From: Acidobacteriota bacterium
Lineage (GTDB): Bacteria; Acidobacteriota; Terriglobia; UBA7540
Assembly (NCBI GenBank): GCA_003165615.1
Contig: PLWR01000672.1
Location: forward strand, 1 to 6,209
Reading direction: 5' to 3'
Length of the DNA stretch: 6,209 nucleotides
The notes beneath the pieces are model-generated. The model did no database searches, was not told the DNA's origin, and was given only the letters and a program-made list of their open reading frames with translations. Numbering within the stretch: the stretch's first letter is position 1; the number at the start of each line of letters is the position of its first letter. Position numbers and translations under genes: made by a program. Of this stretch, positions 1 to 5,831 are shown in pieces.

Positions 1-492
1 CGCAATCCCATTACCGCCGAACAGATTTGCGGCCTGGCGCGGGTGGTGCGGGCGAATTCCCAGGCGGCGCTGGAAAATGTGGCCCTCTGGCATGAACGTG
101 ACATCTCACACTCTTCCGTCGAGCGCGTGATCCTTGCCGATTCCACCATCCTGCTCGATTACCTCCTCGCCAAGACCGCGAACCTGGTGGAAAAGATGTT
201 CGTCTATCCCGAACGCATGCGGGAGAATCTGGACCTGTTAAAAGGATTGATATTTTCCGGACAGTTATTATTGGATTTGGTGGAAAAGGGAGTGCGGCGC
301 GAAGACGCCTATCGCTGGGTGCAGCGCAATGCCATGCAGGTGTGGGAAACGCGCGAGGACTACCGCACCCTGGTGGAGCGCGACGCCGACATCCGACAAT
401 TTCTCAAGCCCAGTGAAATTGCCGAGGTTTTCAACGTGGAGCGCTACCTGACTCACGTGGACGAAATTTTTGACCGCGTGTTCGGGAAGTAA
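1..492 (+). CDS. purB: Adenylosuccinate lyase, C-terminal part (5' end outside the window)
   Basis: The frame is open from the first base and ends at TAA, giving 163 residues. It begins at RNP, which is probably the tail of the fumarase/aspartase-superfamily signature (SSxMPxKxNP), so the catalytic loop lies just upstream of the window. The segment ENVALWHERDISHSSVER (residues 24-41) is characteristic of PurB, and the following helical C-terminal domain (PERMRENLDLLKGLIFSGQLLL, then REDAYRWVQRNAM) also fits. The enzyme acts twice in cytosolic purine synthesis: it cleaves SAICAR to AICAR plus fumarate, and adenylosuccinate to AMP plus fumarate. The C-terminus lies where a normal PurB ends, so there is no sign of 3' truncation. 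No clear operon partner follows: the next 290 bases are non-coding. Identification is by family motifs recognised in the translation, with high confidence. Confidence 0.95.
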   Translation, partial: RNPITAEQICGLARVVRANSQAALENVALWHERDISHSSVERVILADSTILLDYLLAKTANLVEKMFVYPERMRENLDLLKGLIFSGQLLLDLVEKGVRREDAYRWVQRNAMQVWETREDYRTLVERDADIRQFLKPSEIAEVFNVERYLTHVDEIFDRVFGK

Positions 493-547
493 AGAATTGC
501 ACCCTGCTGCGGATTGCGATGATACAGGCTGCGAAAGAATTCTCGGT

Positions 548-705
548 GCTGTCATTCTGAGGAGGTCGCCACGGCGGCCGACGAAGAATCTCGCGTTGCC
601 GCGAAAATACTCAGACCAAGATCCTTCGCGTAGTTTACCCTGAGCGGACGGAGCGAGATTCTTCGCTGCGCTCAGAATGACAGCCACCGGGCTCAGGATG
701 ACAGC
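548..705. repeat. Short interspersed inverted-repeat (MITE/REP-like) element
   Basis: The outer ends are a perfect 14-bp inverted repeat: GCTGTCATTCTGAG at 548-561 and its complement at 671-684. A nested 12-bp inverted repeat, GAAGAATCTCGC, lies at 583-594 with its complement at 653-664. A near-copy of the right end (CTCAGGATGACAGC, one mismatch) follows in direct orientation at 692-705. The interior contains GATCCTTCGCG and CCTGAGCGGA, words typical of the abundant interspersed repeats that give spurious VILSAAKNL-type translations on the opposite strand. No transposase is encoded, so this is a non-autonomous element or structured intergenic repeat. It lies between purB and the GH172 gene. 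Family membership is from recognition, not a search; the inverted repeats are directly visible. Confidence 0.8.
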
Positions 706-719
706 ATTAATGCTTTTTT
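703..719 (+). terminator. Short palindrome followed by a T run, weak terminator candidate
   Basis: AGCATTAATGCT (703-714) is a perfect 12-bp palindrome, and its last T starts a run of six T's (714-719). As an RNA hairpin it could form only about four base pairs around a TTAA loop, so termination efficiency would be poor. It overlaps the end of the interspersed repeat and lies 211 bases after purB. It may be an accident of the repeat boundary. Confidence 0.25.
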
Positions 720-785
720 CCACAACCCGGATAGTCTTCGTGAACAACTGCCCGATCGCCACTTCAAATGCAGGAGGAACGCCTG

Positions 786-1952
786 ATGAAGCCAACACTT
801 TGTTTTCTATCGGTCCTGCTCATCCTGGGAGGCGCGGCGCTGAATGCCCAGCAGTCGCCGCCCGCCTTCAACGGGTTGGACATGGGAATGGGCAATCTCG
901 CGCGCCTCTCGCACGCCAAAACGCGCTCCATCAGCGCTGAGAATCCCAATGGAGAAAAGGGCAACGGAGGAATGGCCACCGAGGGATTGGGCGCCAATGC
1001 CGCGCGCGATCTTGGCCAGACCTGGAAGATTTCGCCCGCGGTTAAGATTGAGCCCAAGCAGGTCTACACCGTCGCCGAGATCGAAGGGCCGGGTGCCATT
1101 CAGCACATTTGGATGTCCCCCTCCCCCGCCGCCAACAATCGTTTCTCCATCCTGCGCTTCTATTGGGACGGAGAGAGTGAACCTTCCGTTGAAGTCCCAG
1201 TCGGCGATTTCTTTGCCTCAGGTTGGGGAAGATACGGCCAGGTTTCCTCCCTGGCGGTGTGCGCGAACCCCGCGCGCGGCTTCAATTCATACTGGCAAAT
1301 GCCCTTCCGCAAGTCGGCCAGAATTACCATGGAGAATGTCGGCGCCGAGCCGCTCATCCTCTATTACCAGGTCGATTACACACTTACGGAAGTCCCGAAT
1401 GCCATGGGCTACTTCCACGCTCAATTCCGGCGTTCCAACCCGCTGCCCTACAAAACCGATCACGTGATTCTGGACGGGGTGAAAGGTTGGGGACAGTACG
1501 TGGGAACGTATATGGCGTGGGGCGTCCACAACACGGGCTGGTGGGGCGAAGGGGAAATCAAGTTCTTCATCGATGGCGACTCGAAATTCCCCACTATCTG
1601 CGGCACCGGAACGGAAGACTATTTCTGCGGCTCCCACGATTTCGAAGTCGGGCCGGAAAACGCTCGCCACTACCAGGAGTTCACCACGCCTTACTCCGGA
1701 CTCTCACTCGTGATTCGCCCCGACGGCCTTTACGATTCCCAACAGCGCTTCAGCCTCTATCGCTGGCACATTATGGATCCCGTGCGCTTCGAGCAGGATT
1801 TGAAAGTGACAATCCAGGATCTGGGCTGGCGGTCAGGGGGGCGGTATCTTCCCCTCCAGGATGATATCTCCTCCACAGCCTTCTGGTACCAAACCGAGCC
1901 GCATGCGCCTTTTCCCAAGTTTCCGGATAAAGACGCGCTGGAGGTGAAATAG
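786..1952 (+). CDS. Secreted DUF2961 / glycoside hydrolase family 172 protein
   Basis: The product is 388 residues. The start is ATG 786, because AGGAGG at 772-777 is eight bases upstream; the in-frame ATG at 768 lies before that site. Residues 1-21 form a Sec-type signal peptide (K2, hydrophobic LSVLLILGGAAL, cleavage probably after LNA), so the mature protein is periplasmic or extracellular. The DUF2961 fold is recognisable from FNGLDMG near the mature N-terminus, IQHIWM, FYWDGE, VPVGDFF, ARGFNSYWQMPF, YYQVDYTL, then WWGEGEIKFFIDGD and GTGTEDYF. Characterised GH172 enzymes act on fructofuranose- or arabinofuranose-containing glycans using two glutamates. E277 in GTGTED and E255 or E257 in GEGE are the likely catalytic pair. 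The substrate cannot be read from sequence. No transporter or sugar-utilisation partner is beside it; the gene faces larB tail to tail with 39 bases between. The family call is strong, the substrate open. Confidence 0.9.
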   Translation: MKPTLCFLSVLLILGGAALNAQQSPPAFNGLDMGMGNLARLSHAKTRSISAENPNGEKGNGGMATEGLGANAARDLGQTWKISPAVKIEPKQVYTVAEIEGPGAIQHIWMSPSPAANNRFSILRFYWDGESEPSVEVPVGDFFASGWGRYGQVSSLAVCANPARGFNSYWQMPFRKSARITMENVGAEPLILYYQVDYTLTEVPNAMGYFHAQFRRSNPLPYKTDHVILDGVKGWGQYVGTYMAWGVHNTGWWGEGEIKFFIDGDSKFPTICGTGTEDYFCGSHDFEVGPENARHYQEFTTPYSGLSLVIRPDGLYDSQQRFSLYRWHIMDPVRFEQDLKVTIQDLGWRSGGRYLPLQDDISSTAFWYQTEPHAPFPKFPDKDALEVK

Positions 1953-1991
1953 CCGCGAATGCCAATTGTGGATGATCTTGCGACGCCGCCA

Positions 1992-2738
1992 TTATTGCCT
2001 GTTCATCACGCTGGCCAGATAGCCCGCGCCAAACCCATTATCAATATTCACCACGCAGACGTTGGGGGAGCAACTGTTGAGCATGCCCAGCAGCGCGGCG
2101 AGGCCGTGGAAACTCGCGCCATACCCCACGCTCGATGGCACGGCGATCACGGGCACGCCCACCATGCCGGCCACCACGCTGGGAAGCGCTCCTTCCATGC
2201 CCGCCACGCAAACAATGACGCGCGCTTGTCGCAATTGTTGGCTCTGAGCCAGCAGGCGATGAATTCCCGCCACCCCCACGTCGTAAAGAGCGTCGGCACG
2301 GTTCCCCATGATGATCGCTGTCACCAGCGCTTCCTCGGCCACAGGAATGTCCGACGTGCCCGCGCACACCACCAGAATTTTTCCTTTGCCGCGAATCTTT
2401 TTTTCGCGCCGAATGGAGATGGCCCCCGAAAGTGCGTGGAACTCCACCTTGGGATCGAGCGGACGCAGCAGCTCGTAAAGCGCGCGGTCACCGCGCGTGA
2501 CCAGAATATTGTGCTGGTTGCGCAGCATGCGAGCCACGATCCCTTTCACCTGCTCCGGGTCCTTGCCCCGCGCAAACACCACCTCCGGAAATCCCTGCCG
2601 TAGCGAGCGGTGATGATCGATTTTGGCATAACCCAGATCTTCATACGGAAGCGTCCGCAGGCGCTCAACGGCGTCTTCCACGGAGAGCTTGCCTCCACGA
2701 ACTTGTTTCAACATGCCGGTGATTTCTTCAGGACTCAA
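1992..2738 (-). CDS. larB: Nickel pincer cofactor biosynthesis protein LarB
   Basis: The product is 248 residues, about the size of characterised LarB. LarB carboxylates nicotinic acid adenine dinucleotide and cleaves off AMP to give pyridinium-3,5-biscarboxylate mononucleotide, the first step towards the nickel-pincer nucleotide used by LarA-type racemases and epimerases. It is cytosolic. The N-terminal part carries the LarB-specific stretch with DHHR (41-44) and [11 protein letters not shown] (49-59). The C-terminal PurE-like domain carries [11 protein letters not shown] (127-137), [10 protein letters not shown] (153-162) and [13 protein letters not shown] (179-191). C223 in LNSCSPNV sits where the catalytic cysteine of Lactiplantibacillus LarB (Cys221) is expected. 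The frame stays open upstream to 3008, but TTG 2738 is the start: AGGAGG lies six bases before it and the family N-terminus matches. That longer frame would overlap ubiX. LarC, LarE and LarA are not in the window. Confidence 0.93.
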   Translation of the reverse strand: MSPEEITGMLKQVRGGKLSVEDAVERLRTLPYEDLGYAKIDHHRSLRQGFPEVVFARGKDPEQVKGIVARMLRNQHNILVTRGDRALYELLRPLDPKVEFHALSGAISIRREKKIRGKGKILVVCAGTSDIPVAEEALVTAIIMGNRADALYDVGVAGIHRLLAQSQQLRQARVIVCVAGMEGALPSVVAGMVGVPVIAVPSSVGYGASFHGLAALLGMLNSCSPNVCVVNIDNGFGAGYLASVMNRQ

Positions 2739-2762
2739 GGTGTTCCTCCTTCTTAAAGTATA
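2739..2762 (-). promoter_or_regulatory. larB ribosome binding site and -10 box (TTG start)
   Basis: Read on the minus strand, TATACT (2762-2757) is a good -10 hexamer and AGGAGG (2750-2745) is a perfect Shine-Dalgarno six bases before TTG 2738. A four-of-six -35 (GTGAGA, 2785-2780) lies exactly 17 bases upstream of the -10. The expected transcription start, about 7 bases after the -10, falls at or next to the Shine-Dalgarno, so the leader would be only about 12 bases. The ribosome binding site decides the non-ATG start; the promoter is inferred. Confidence 0.6.
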
Positions 2763-2789
2763 CCAGCCCCCACCGGGATTCTCACTTCC

Positions 2790-2818
2790 TTGACTTCCCC
2801 TGGGGGGCCTACTAACAT
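2790..2818 (+). promoter_or_regulatory. Sigma-70-like promoter of ubiX, probably giving a leaderless mRNA
   Basis: TTGACT (2790-2795, five of six to consensus) is separated by exactly 17 bases from TAACAT (2813-2818, four of six, with the key A2 and T6 present). Only eight bases separate the -10 from ATG 2827, so transcription should begin at or within a base or two of the start codon. No Shine-Dalgarno precedes the ATG, which agrees with leaderless translation. The -35 boxes of this promoter and the divergent larB promoter are four bases apart (2786-2789). Confidence 0.6.
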
Positions 2819-2826
2819 CGCGTGAG

Positions 2827-3465
2827 ATGGCAAATTCCAAGACTACCCGCAAAAAACGGATCATTCTCGGCGTCACGGGGGCCAGCGGAGCGATTTTCGC
2901 CCGCCGCACCTTGCAAATCCTCGAGGCTGACTCACGCGTGGAGAAGATCCATCTGGTCATTTCCGGCAGCGGGCTGAAGCTGCTGCGCGATGAACTCGAT
3001 ATCGACATTTCAAAGTCCGCGCAGATTCCTGCGGCGCTCGCAGCTCATGCCACCCGCAAGACGGAATACCTGCGGGACTCGGACATTGGCGCTTCCATCG
3101 CCAGCGGTTCGTACGCCGTGGAGGGCATGGTGGTGATTCCATGCACCACCGGCTGCCTGGCGCAGATTGCCGCTGGAATTTCCGACACGCTGATCGAGCG
3201 CGCGGCAGACGTTTGTTTGAAGCAAGGCCGCAAGCTCATCCTCGCCGTGCGCGACGCGCCCTTCAATCGCATCCATCTTGAGAACATGCTGCGGGCACAA
3301 CTTGCCGGCGCGGTGATTTTTCCCATCATCCCCACGTTTTACGATCGGCCTAAATCGCTTGATGACCTCGTAACCCAGTTCTGCTGCCGCGTGCTGGCGC
3401 TCCTCGATCTCGAACAGCCGGAACAGTATCGCTGGGAGGGCGAAGGGAGGAGGCCTGGGAATTGA
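2827..3465 (+). CDS. ubiX: UbiX-family flavin prenyltransferase
   Basis: The product is 212 residues and cytosolic. The family joins a dimethylallyl group to reduced FMN, making the prenylated FMN cofactor of UbiD-type decarboxylases. The Rossmann-like N-terminus carries GVTGASGA (15-22), where the serine and backbone bind FMN phosphate. [13 protein letters not shown] (105-117) stands where most members read PCSxxTLAx[10 protein letters not shown] (125-132), [12 protein letters not shown] (144-155) and PTFYDRP (169-175, with the active-site tyrosine Y172) are all typical. The usual RE(T/A)P motif reads RDAP here (R142-D143), a glutamate-to-aspartate change at a position reported as catalytic in Pseudomonas UbiX. 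The last ten or so residues ([10 protein letters not shown]) look like an unconserved tail that runs into the tandem repeat. No ubiD is in the window; a possible UbiA gene lies about 2.6 kb downstream. ATG 2827 is chosen because it follows the promoter directly and fits the family N-terminus. Confidence 0.93.
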   Translation: MANSKTTRKKRIILGVTGASGAIFARRTLQILEADSRVEKIHLVISGSGLKLLRDELDIDISKSAQIPAALAAHATRKTEYLRDSDIGASIASGSYAVEGMVVIPCTTGCLAQIAAGISDTLIERAADVCLKQGRKLILAVRDAPFNRIHLENMLRAQLAGAVIFPIIPTFYDRPKSLDDLVTQFCCRVLALLDLEQPEQYRWEGEGRRPGN

Positions 3466-3503
3466 GTCATCGGATCATCGGGCCATTGAGTCATTGAATT
3501 GAT
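3464..3503. repeat. Degenerate 8-bp tandem repeat after ubiX
   Basis: Five successive 8-base units can be read: GAGTCATC, GGATCATC, GGGCCATT, GAGTCATT, GAATTGAT. The consensus is about GRRTCATY, with the fifth unit the most diverged. The exact 10-mer ATTGAGTCAT occurs at 3461-3470 and 3485-3494, three periods apart. The first unit overlaps the ubiX stop codon TGA (3463-3465). It looks like a simple-sequence array, and no hairpin with a T run is visible. Confidence 0.6.
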
Positions 3504-3595
3504 TTCACGCTGCTTTGTAATTTGAAATTTCGCCGCTGCCTGGTCCTCGATTCGAAGATCGCCCCTCGCGCCCATTTTTTATCGCGGAGGTTCTG

Positions 3596-4252
3596 ATGAA
3601 AACTCATTCGTCTCATTCAATTCGTTCACTGCTAATCGTGCTGTTTCTCTGTCCGCCGCTCACTCTGGGACAGGAACTCAGGCTCCTCATTCTTCCCGCC
3701 CCGCAGACCGACGGGGGCCGGCCGCTGATGCAGGTCCTGCGCGACCGGCACTCAGCACGCGAGTTCAGCCCCGAGAAACTCCCCCCACAGGTGCTGGCGA
3801 ATCTGCTCTGGGCGGCGTTCGGCATCAATCGGCCGGACACGGGCAAACGCACCGCGCCTTCGGCGATGAACTGGCAGGAAACTGATGTGTACGTCGCCAC
3901 CGCTGACGGGCTCTACGTCTACGACGCGAAGGGGAACAAGCTTGATCCTGTTCTGGCTGAGGATGTGCGCAGTGCCACCGGCGCGCAGCCGTTCGTAAAG
4001 GACGCACCCGTGACCCTGGTCTACGTCACCAATCTCGCCAAGACGACCCACATCCCCACCGCGGACACGAATTTGTTCACCGCCGCAGACGCTGGCTTCA
4101 TCGCGCAAAACGTTTACCTCTTCTGCGCATCGGAAGGTCTTGCCGTGGTGGTGCGCGGAGGCGTGGACCGGACGGCGCTCGCCAAGGTAATGAAACTGCG
4201 TCCCGACCAGAAAATTGTGCTGGCGCAGACCGTGGGTTATCCGAAGAAGTAG
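3596..4252 (+). CDS. Exported SagB/nitroreductase-family flavoprotein
   Basis: The product is 218 residues. GGAGG (3586-3590) lies five bases before the ATG. Residues 1-25 look like a signal peptide: R10, hydrophobic LLIVLFLCPPLTL, cleavage around TLG-QE. The sequence around C19 (LFLC) does not fit a lipobox, so it is probably soluble and periplasmic. The mature part is a single nitroreductase-like domain: RHSAREFS (51-58), the N-terminal FMN-phosphate motif; LANLLWAAFGINRP (67-80); TAPSAMNWQE (86-95); and the C-terminal half with DAGFIAQNVYLFCASEGLAVVVRGG. The family covers FMN-dependent oxidoreductases, from nitroreductases to azoline-forming SagB dehydrogenases. No cyclodehydratase or precursor peptide lies nearby, so azoline formation is not supported. 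The substrate is unknown. It ends 17 bases from the convergent three-Cys gene. Confidence 0.87.
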   Translation: MKTHSSHSIRSLLIVLFLCPPLTLGQELRLLILPAPQTDGGRPLMQVLRDRHSAREFSPEKLPPQVLANLLWAAFGINRPDTGKRTAPSAMNWQETDVYVATADGLYVYDAKGNKLDPVLAEDVRSATGAQPFVKDAPVTLVYVTNLAKTTHIPTADTNLFTAADAGFIAQNVYLFCASEGLAVVVRGGVDRTALAKVMKLRPDQKIVLAQTVGYPKK

Positions 4253-4269
4253 GGAGTGTTTGGGAAACG

Positions 4270-4988
4270 TCAGGCGCTAGCGAGTTGGAAATTATCTGGC
4301 ATTTGGTCCCACGTTTTGCCTTCCAATTCGCGTCCGGTCCTCTTTTTGTTCACACCGCCCCATTGCTTGAAGAAGAATGGAACGTTTGACTTAACACATT
4401 GATCTCTGATGGCCGTAACCCACTCGGGGTCCATCCGCCGCGCGCCGGGGCCAGATTCACCCCCGGCAATGACCCAGTCGATTCCATCAAGGTGCAAGTT
4501 ATCGATTGGCCCGAGTAGAGGTTCCAATGAAAGGAACTTGACCCTAGCGGCGGTCTTCCGAAGATGGTCGATTCGGAAGGCATATTTTTCGCTTTCCACA
4601 CTGACACCCATCCACATGTGGGGCATCCATGGAAGCATTGGGCTGAGTTCCAAGAGCCGATCAGAGCGTTTGGTTAGAATTGCCAATCGGCGCGCCGCAT
4701 AACGTCAAAGGCGCGCAGCACGAACGCTTCCGGAACTGACTTGTGGAACAGATCACTCATGGAATTTACAAATATGGTTTGCGGTTTCTTCCATCGCAGG
4801 GGGAGTTCCAAGGCCCGCTCGTGCAACGTCAGCTTAAAGCCGTTGGAGTAATTGGCCTGCCCCATGGCCTGGAGTCGGTGGGACATGCGTTCGGCGTAAC
4901 AGTGTTTGCAACCCGGGCTGATCTTGTCGCAGCCAGTCAATGGATTCCATGTTGCTTCGGTCCATTCAATTGTGGATTTGGTTGCCAT
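4270..4988 (-). pseudogene. Phage Gp37/Gp68 (DUF5131) three-Cys-motif protein, frameshifted
   Basis: The family's domain is spread over two overlapping frames. The upstream part (4988-4674, 104 codons) starts ATGGCAACC and holds [13 protein letters not shown]20-x6-C27-x2-C30 followed by YAERM, and [11 protein letters not shown]. It stops at TAA right after RRADWQF. The rest continues one frame off (from about 4686 to 4270): [48 protein letters not shown] and FFFKQWGG. Joined, the pieces give about 240 residues, near the usual family length, with only a few residues missing between DW and ILTKRS. The change equals a net loss of one base (or 1+3n). No slippery heptamer is visible and the downstream TTG (4686) has no Shine-Dalgarno, so programmed shifting or reinitiation is unlikely. 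The family has no established function; the cysteine cluster resembles an iron-sulfur or radical-SAM-like site (inference). It lies 3 nt after tcmP, so the two form an operon. Confidence 0.85.
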
Positions 4989-4991
4989 TAC

Positions 4992-5831
4992 TTACGCCAT
5001 CCTTGAGCGGTACTTTTCAAATATATCATCAACTATATCCTGAGCCACAAGCTTTGGAGATGCAAAGAAGAGATAGTATACGACCGCACCCTTGGAATTT
5101 CTCATTGGGAGAGGGGTTGCAACATTTGCGAAACCTCCCGCATGCTTCAAGCGCTCTACAAACCCGTCAGCGACAGTCTGATTGTCCGTCTTCTCTTCAA
5201 AACCAAACAGGTTTCGGTCTTTGGTGTAGGCGAGGTTCCTCCAAGAATCATCCCCCAAAAAAGCGTTCATTCGCTCAATATCGGCAGAGTCCACACCCTC
5301 TGGGTTTCTCCAGAGCACATTGCGGTTGATGTCAGCTACCGGGAAGTTCAGAAACATATCAATACTTTTCATCCTGCCAGCCGTTTGAATAACATCCCAC
5401 TTGAGGTGAAGACCGTATGGATCGAGGAGGCAAAGGCCTCTACGATAGTCGGTGAACTTCACCTTTGGGAATACTTTCCGCAGCAAAATATCATTGCAGT
5501 CGCCACCCCAGATATGAACATCTGGTCGTCCCCCGAACCGCGATTTTAGAACTGAGACCTTTTCCTGGTTCAGGTCGATTAAAAAGTACTCTTTGAACGG
5601 GGGGTCCACTAAGAGCGCATTCGTGGGGCTACCGGCGACGAGATCCCCAGTTGTCCTAGATATATTGTGGCCTGAACCAGCAAAGGCATCGATGTATGAG
5701 TGGTAAAGCGTGGGATTGCGCTGTTTCGAGATGATCTTTGAGTAGGCAGCAGCATATCCCCAGATGATGTCAAGTTTGATTTCCGACCAATACCCGATTT
5801 GGTCAAACTTCAATCCCCCTGGTAGAATCAT
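4992..5831 (-). CDS. tcmP: Three-Cys-motif partner protein TcmP (methyltransferase-like)
   Basis: The product is 279 residues from ATG 5831, chosen because GGAG lies six bases upstream; an in-frame GTG at 5843 would add four residues but overlaps that site. The family is named for its constant neighbour, the DUF5131 three-Cys protein, whose start is 3 nt beyond this stop. The first half reads as a class I SAM-binding Rossmann fold: YIDAFAGSG (46-54) as motif I, FLIDLN (83-88) with ribose-binding D86 as motif II, GGDCND (109-114) as motif III, and CLLDPYG (134-140) in the place of an amino-methyltransferase DPPY motif. The second half is helical and ends with LVAQDIVDDIFEKYRSR. Methyltransferase activity is inference; no reaction is established for the family. 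A+T content and ATA codons are higher than in the flanking genes, which suggests horizontal acquisition. The reading frame is intact. Confidence 0.88.
   Translation of the reverse strand: MILPGGLKFDQIGYWSEIKLDIIWGYAAAYSKIISKQRNPTLYHSYIDAFAGSGHNISRTTGDLVAGSPTNALLVDPPFKEYFLIDLNQEKVSVLKSRFGGRPDVHIWGGDCNDILLRKVFPKVKFTDYRRGLCLLDPYGLHLKWDVIQTAGRMKSIDMFLNFPVADINRNVLWRNPEGVDSADIERMNAFLGDDSWRNLAYTKDRNLFGFEEKTDNQTVADGFVERLKHAGGFANVATPLPMRNSKGAVVYYLFFASPKLVAQDIVDDIFEKYRSRMA

Noticed and set aside
268..798. Minus-strand 176-codon open frame across the purB end and the intergenic repeat
   Set aside because: It is antisense to conserved purB codons and translates the interspersed repeat (VILSAAKNL-type words), a known source of spurious proteins. 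No family resemblance or ribosome binding site was seen.
844..1467. Alternative-frame plus-strand ORF inside the GH172 gene
   Set aside because: It is Pro/Ser/Arg-rich and lies wholly within a strongly conserved gene in another frame.
1953..1991. Bidirectional terminator between the converging GH172 and larB genes
   Set aside because: No stem with a flanking T or A run could be found in these 39 bases.
1959..2603. Plus-strand 214-codon open frame
   Set aside because: It is a shadow of larB on the opposite strand, with a His/Arg/Ala-rich composition typical of antisense frames in GC-rich genes.
2739..3008. Ninety-codon N-terminal extension of larB
   Set aside because: It overlaps ubiX codons and the divergent promoter region, is Ser/Arg-rich without conservation, and the TTG at 2738 has a perfect ribosome binding site.
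4674..4686. Programmed frameshift or translational reinitiation in the three-Cys gene
   Set aside because: No slippery heptamer of the X-XXY-YYZ type and no Shine-Dalgarno before TTG 4686 were found. A simple small deletion explains the junction.
5142..5549. Plus-strand 135-codon open frame antisense to tcmP
   Set aside because: The minus-strand frame carries clear SAM-binding motifs; the plus-strand translation has no recognisable domain.
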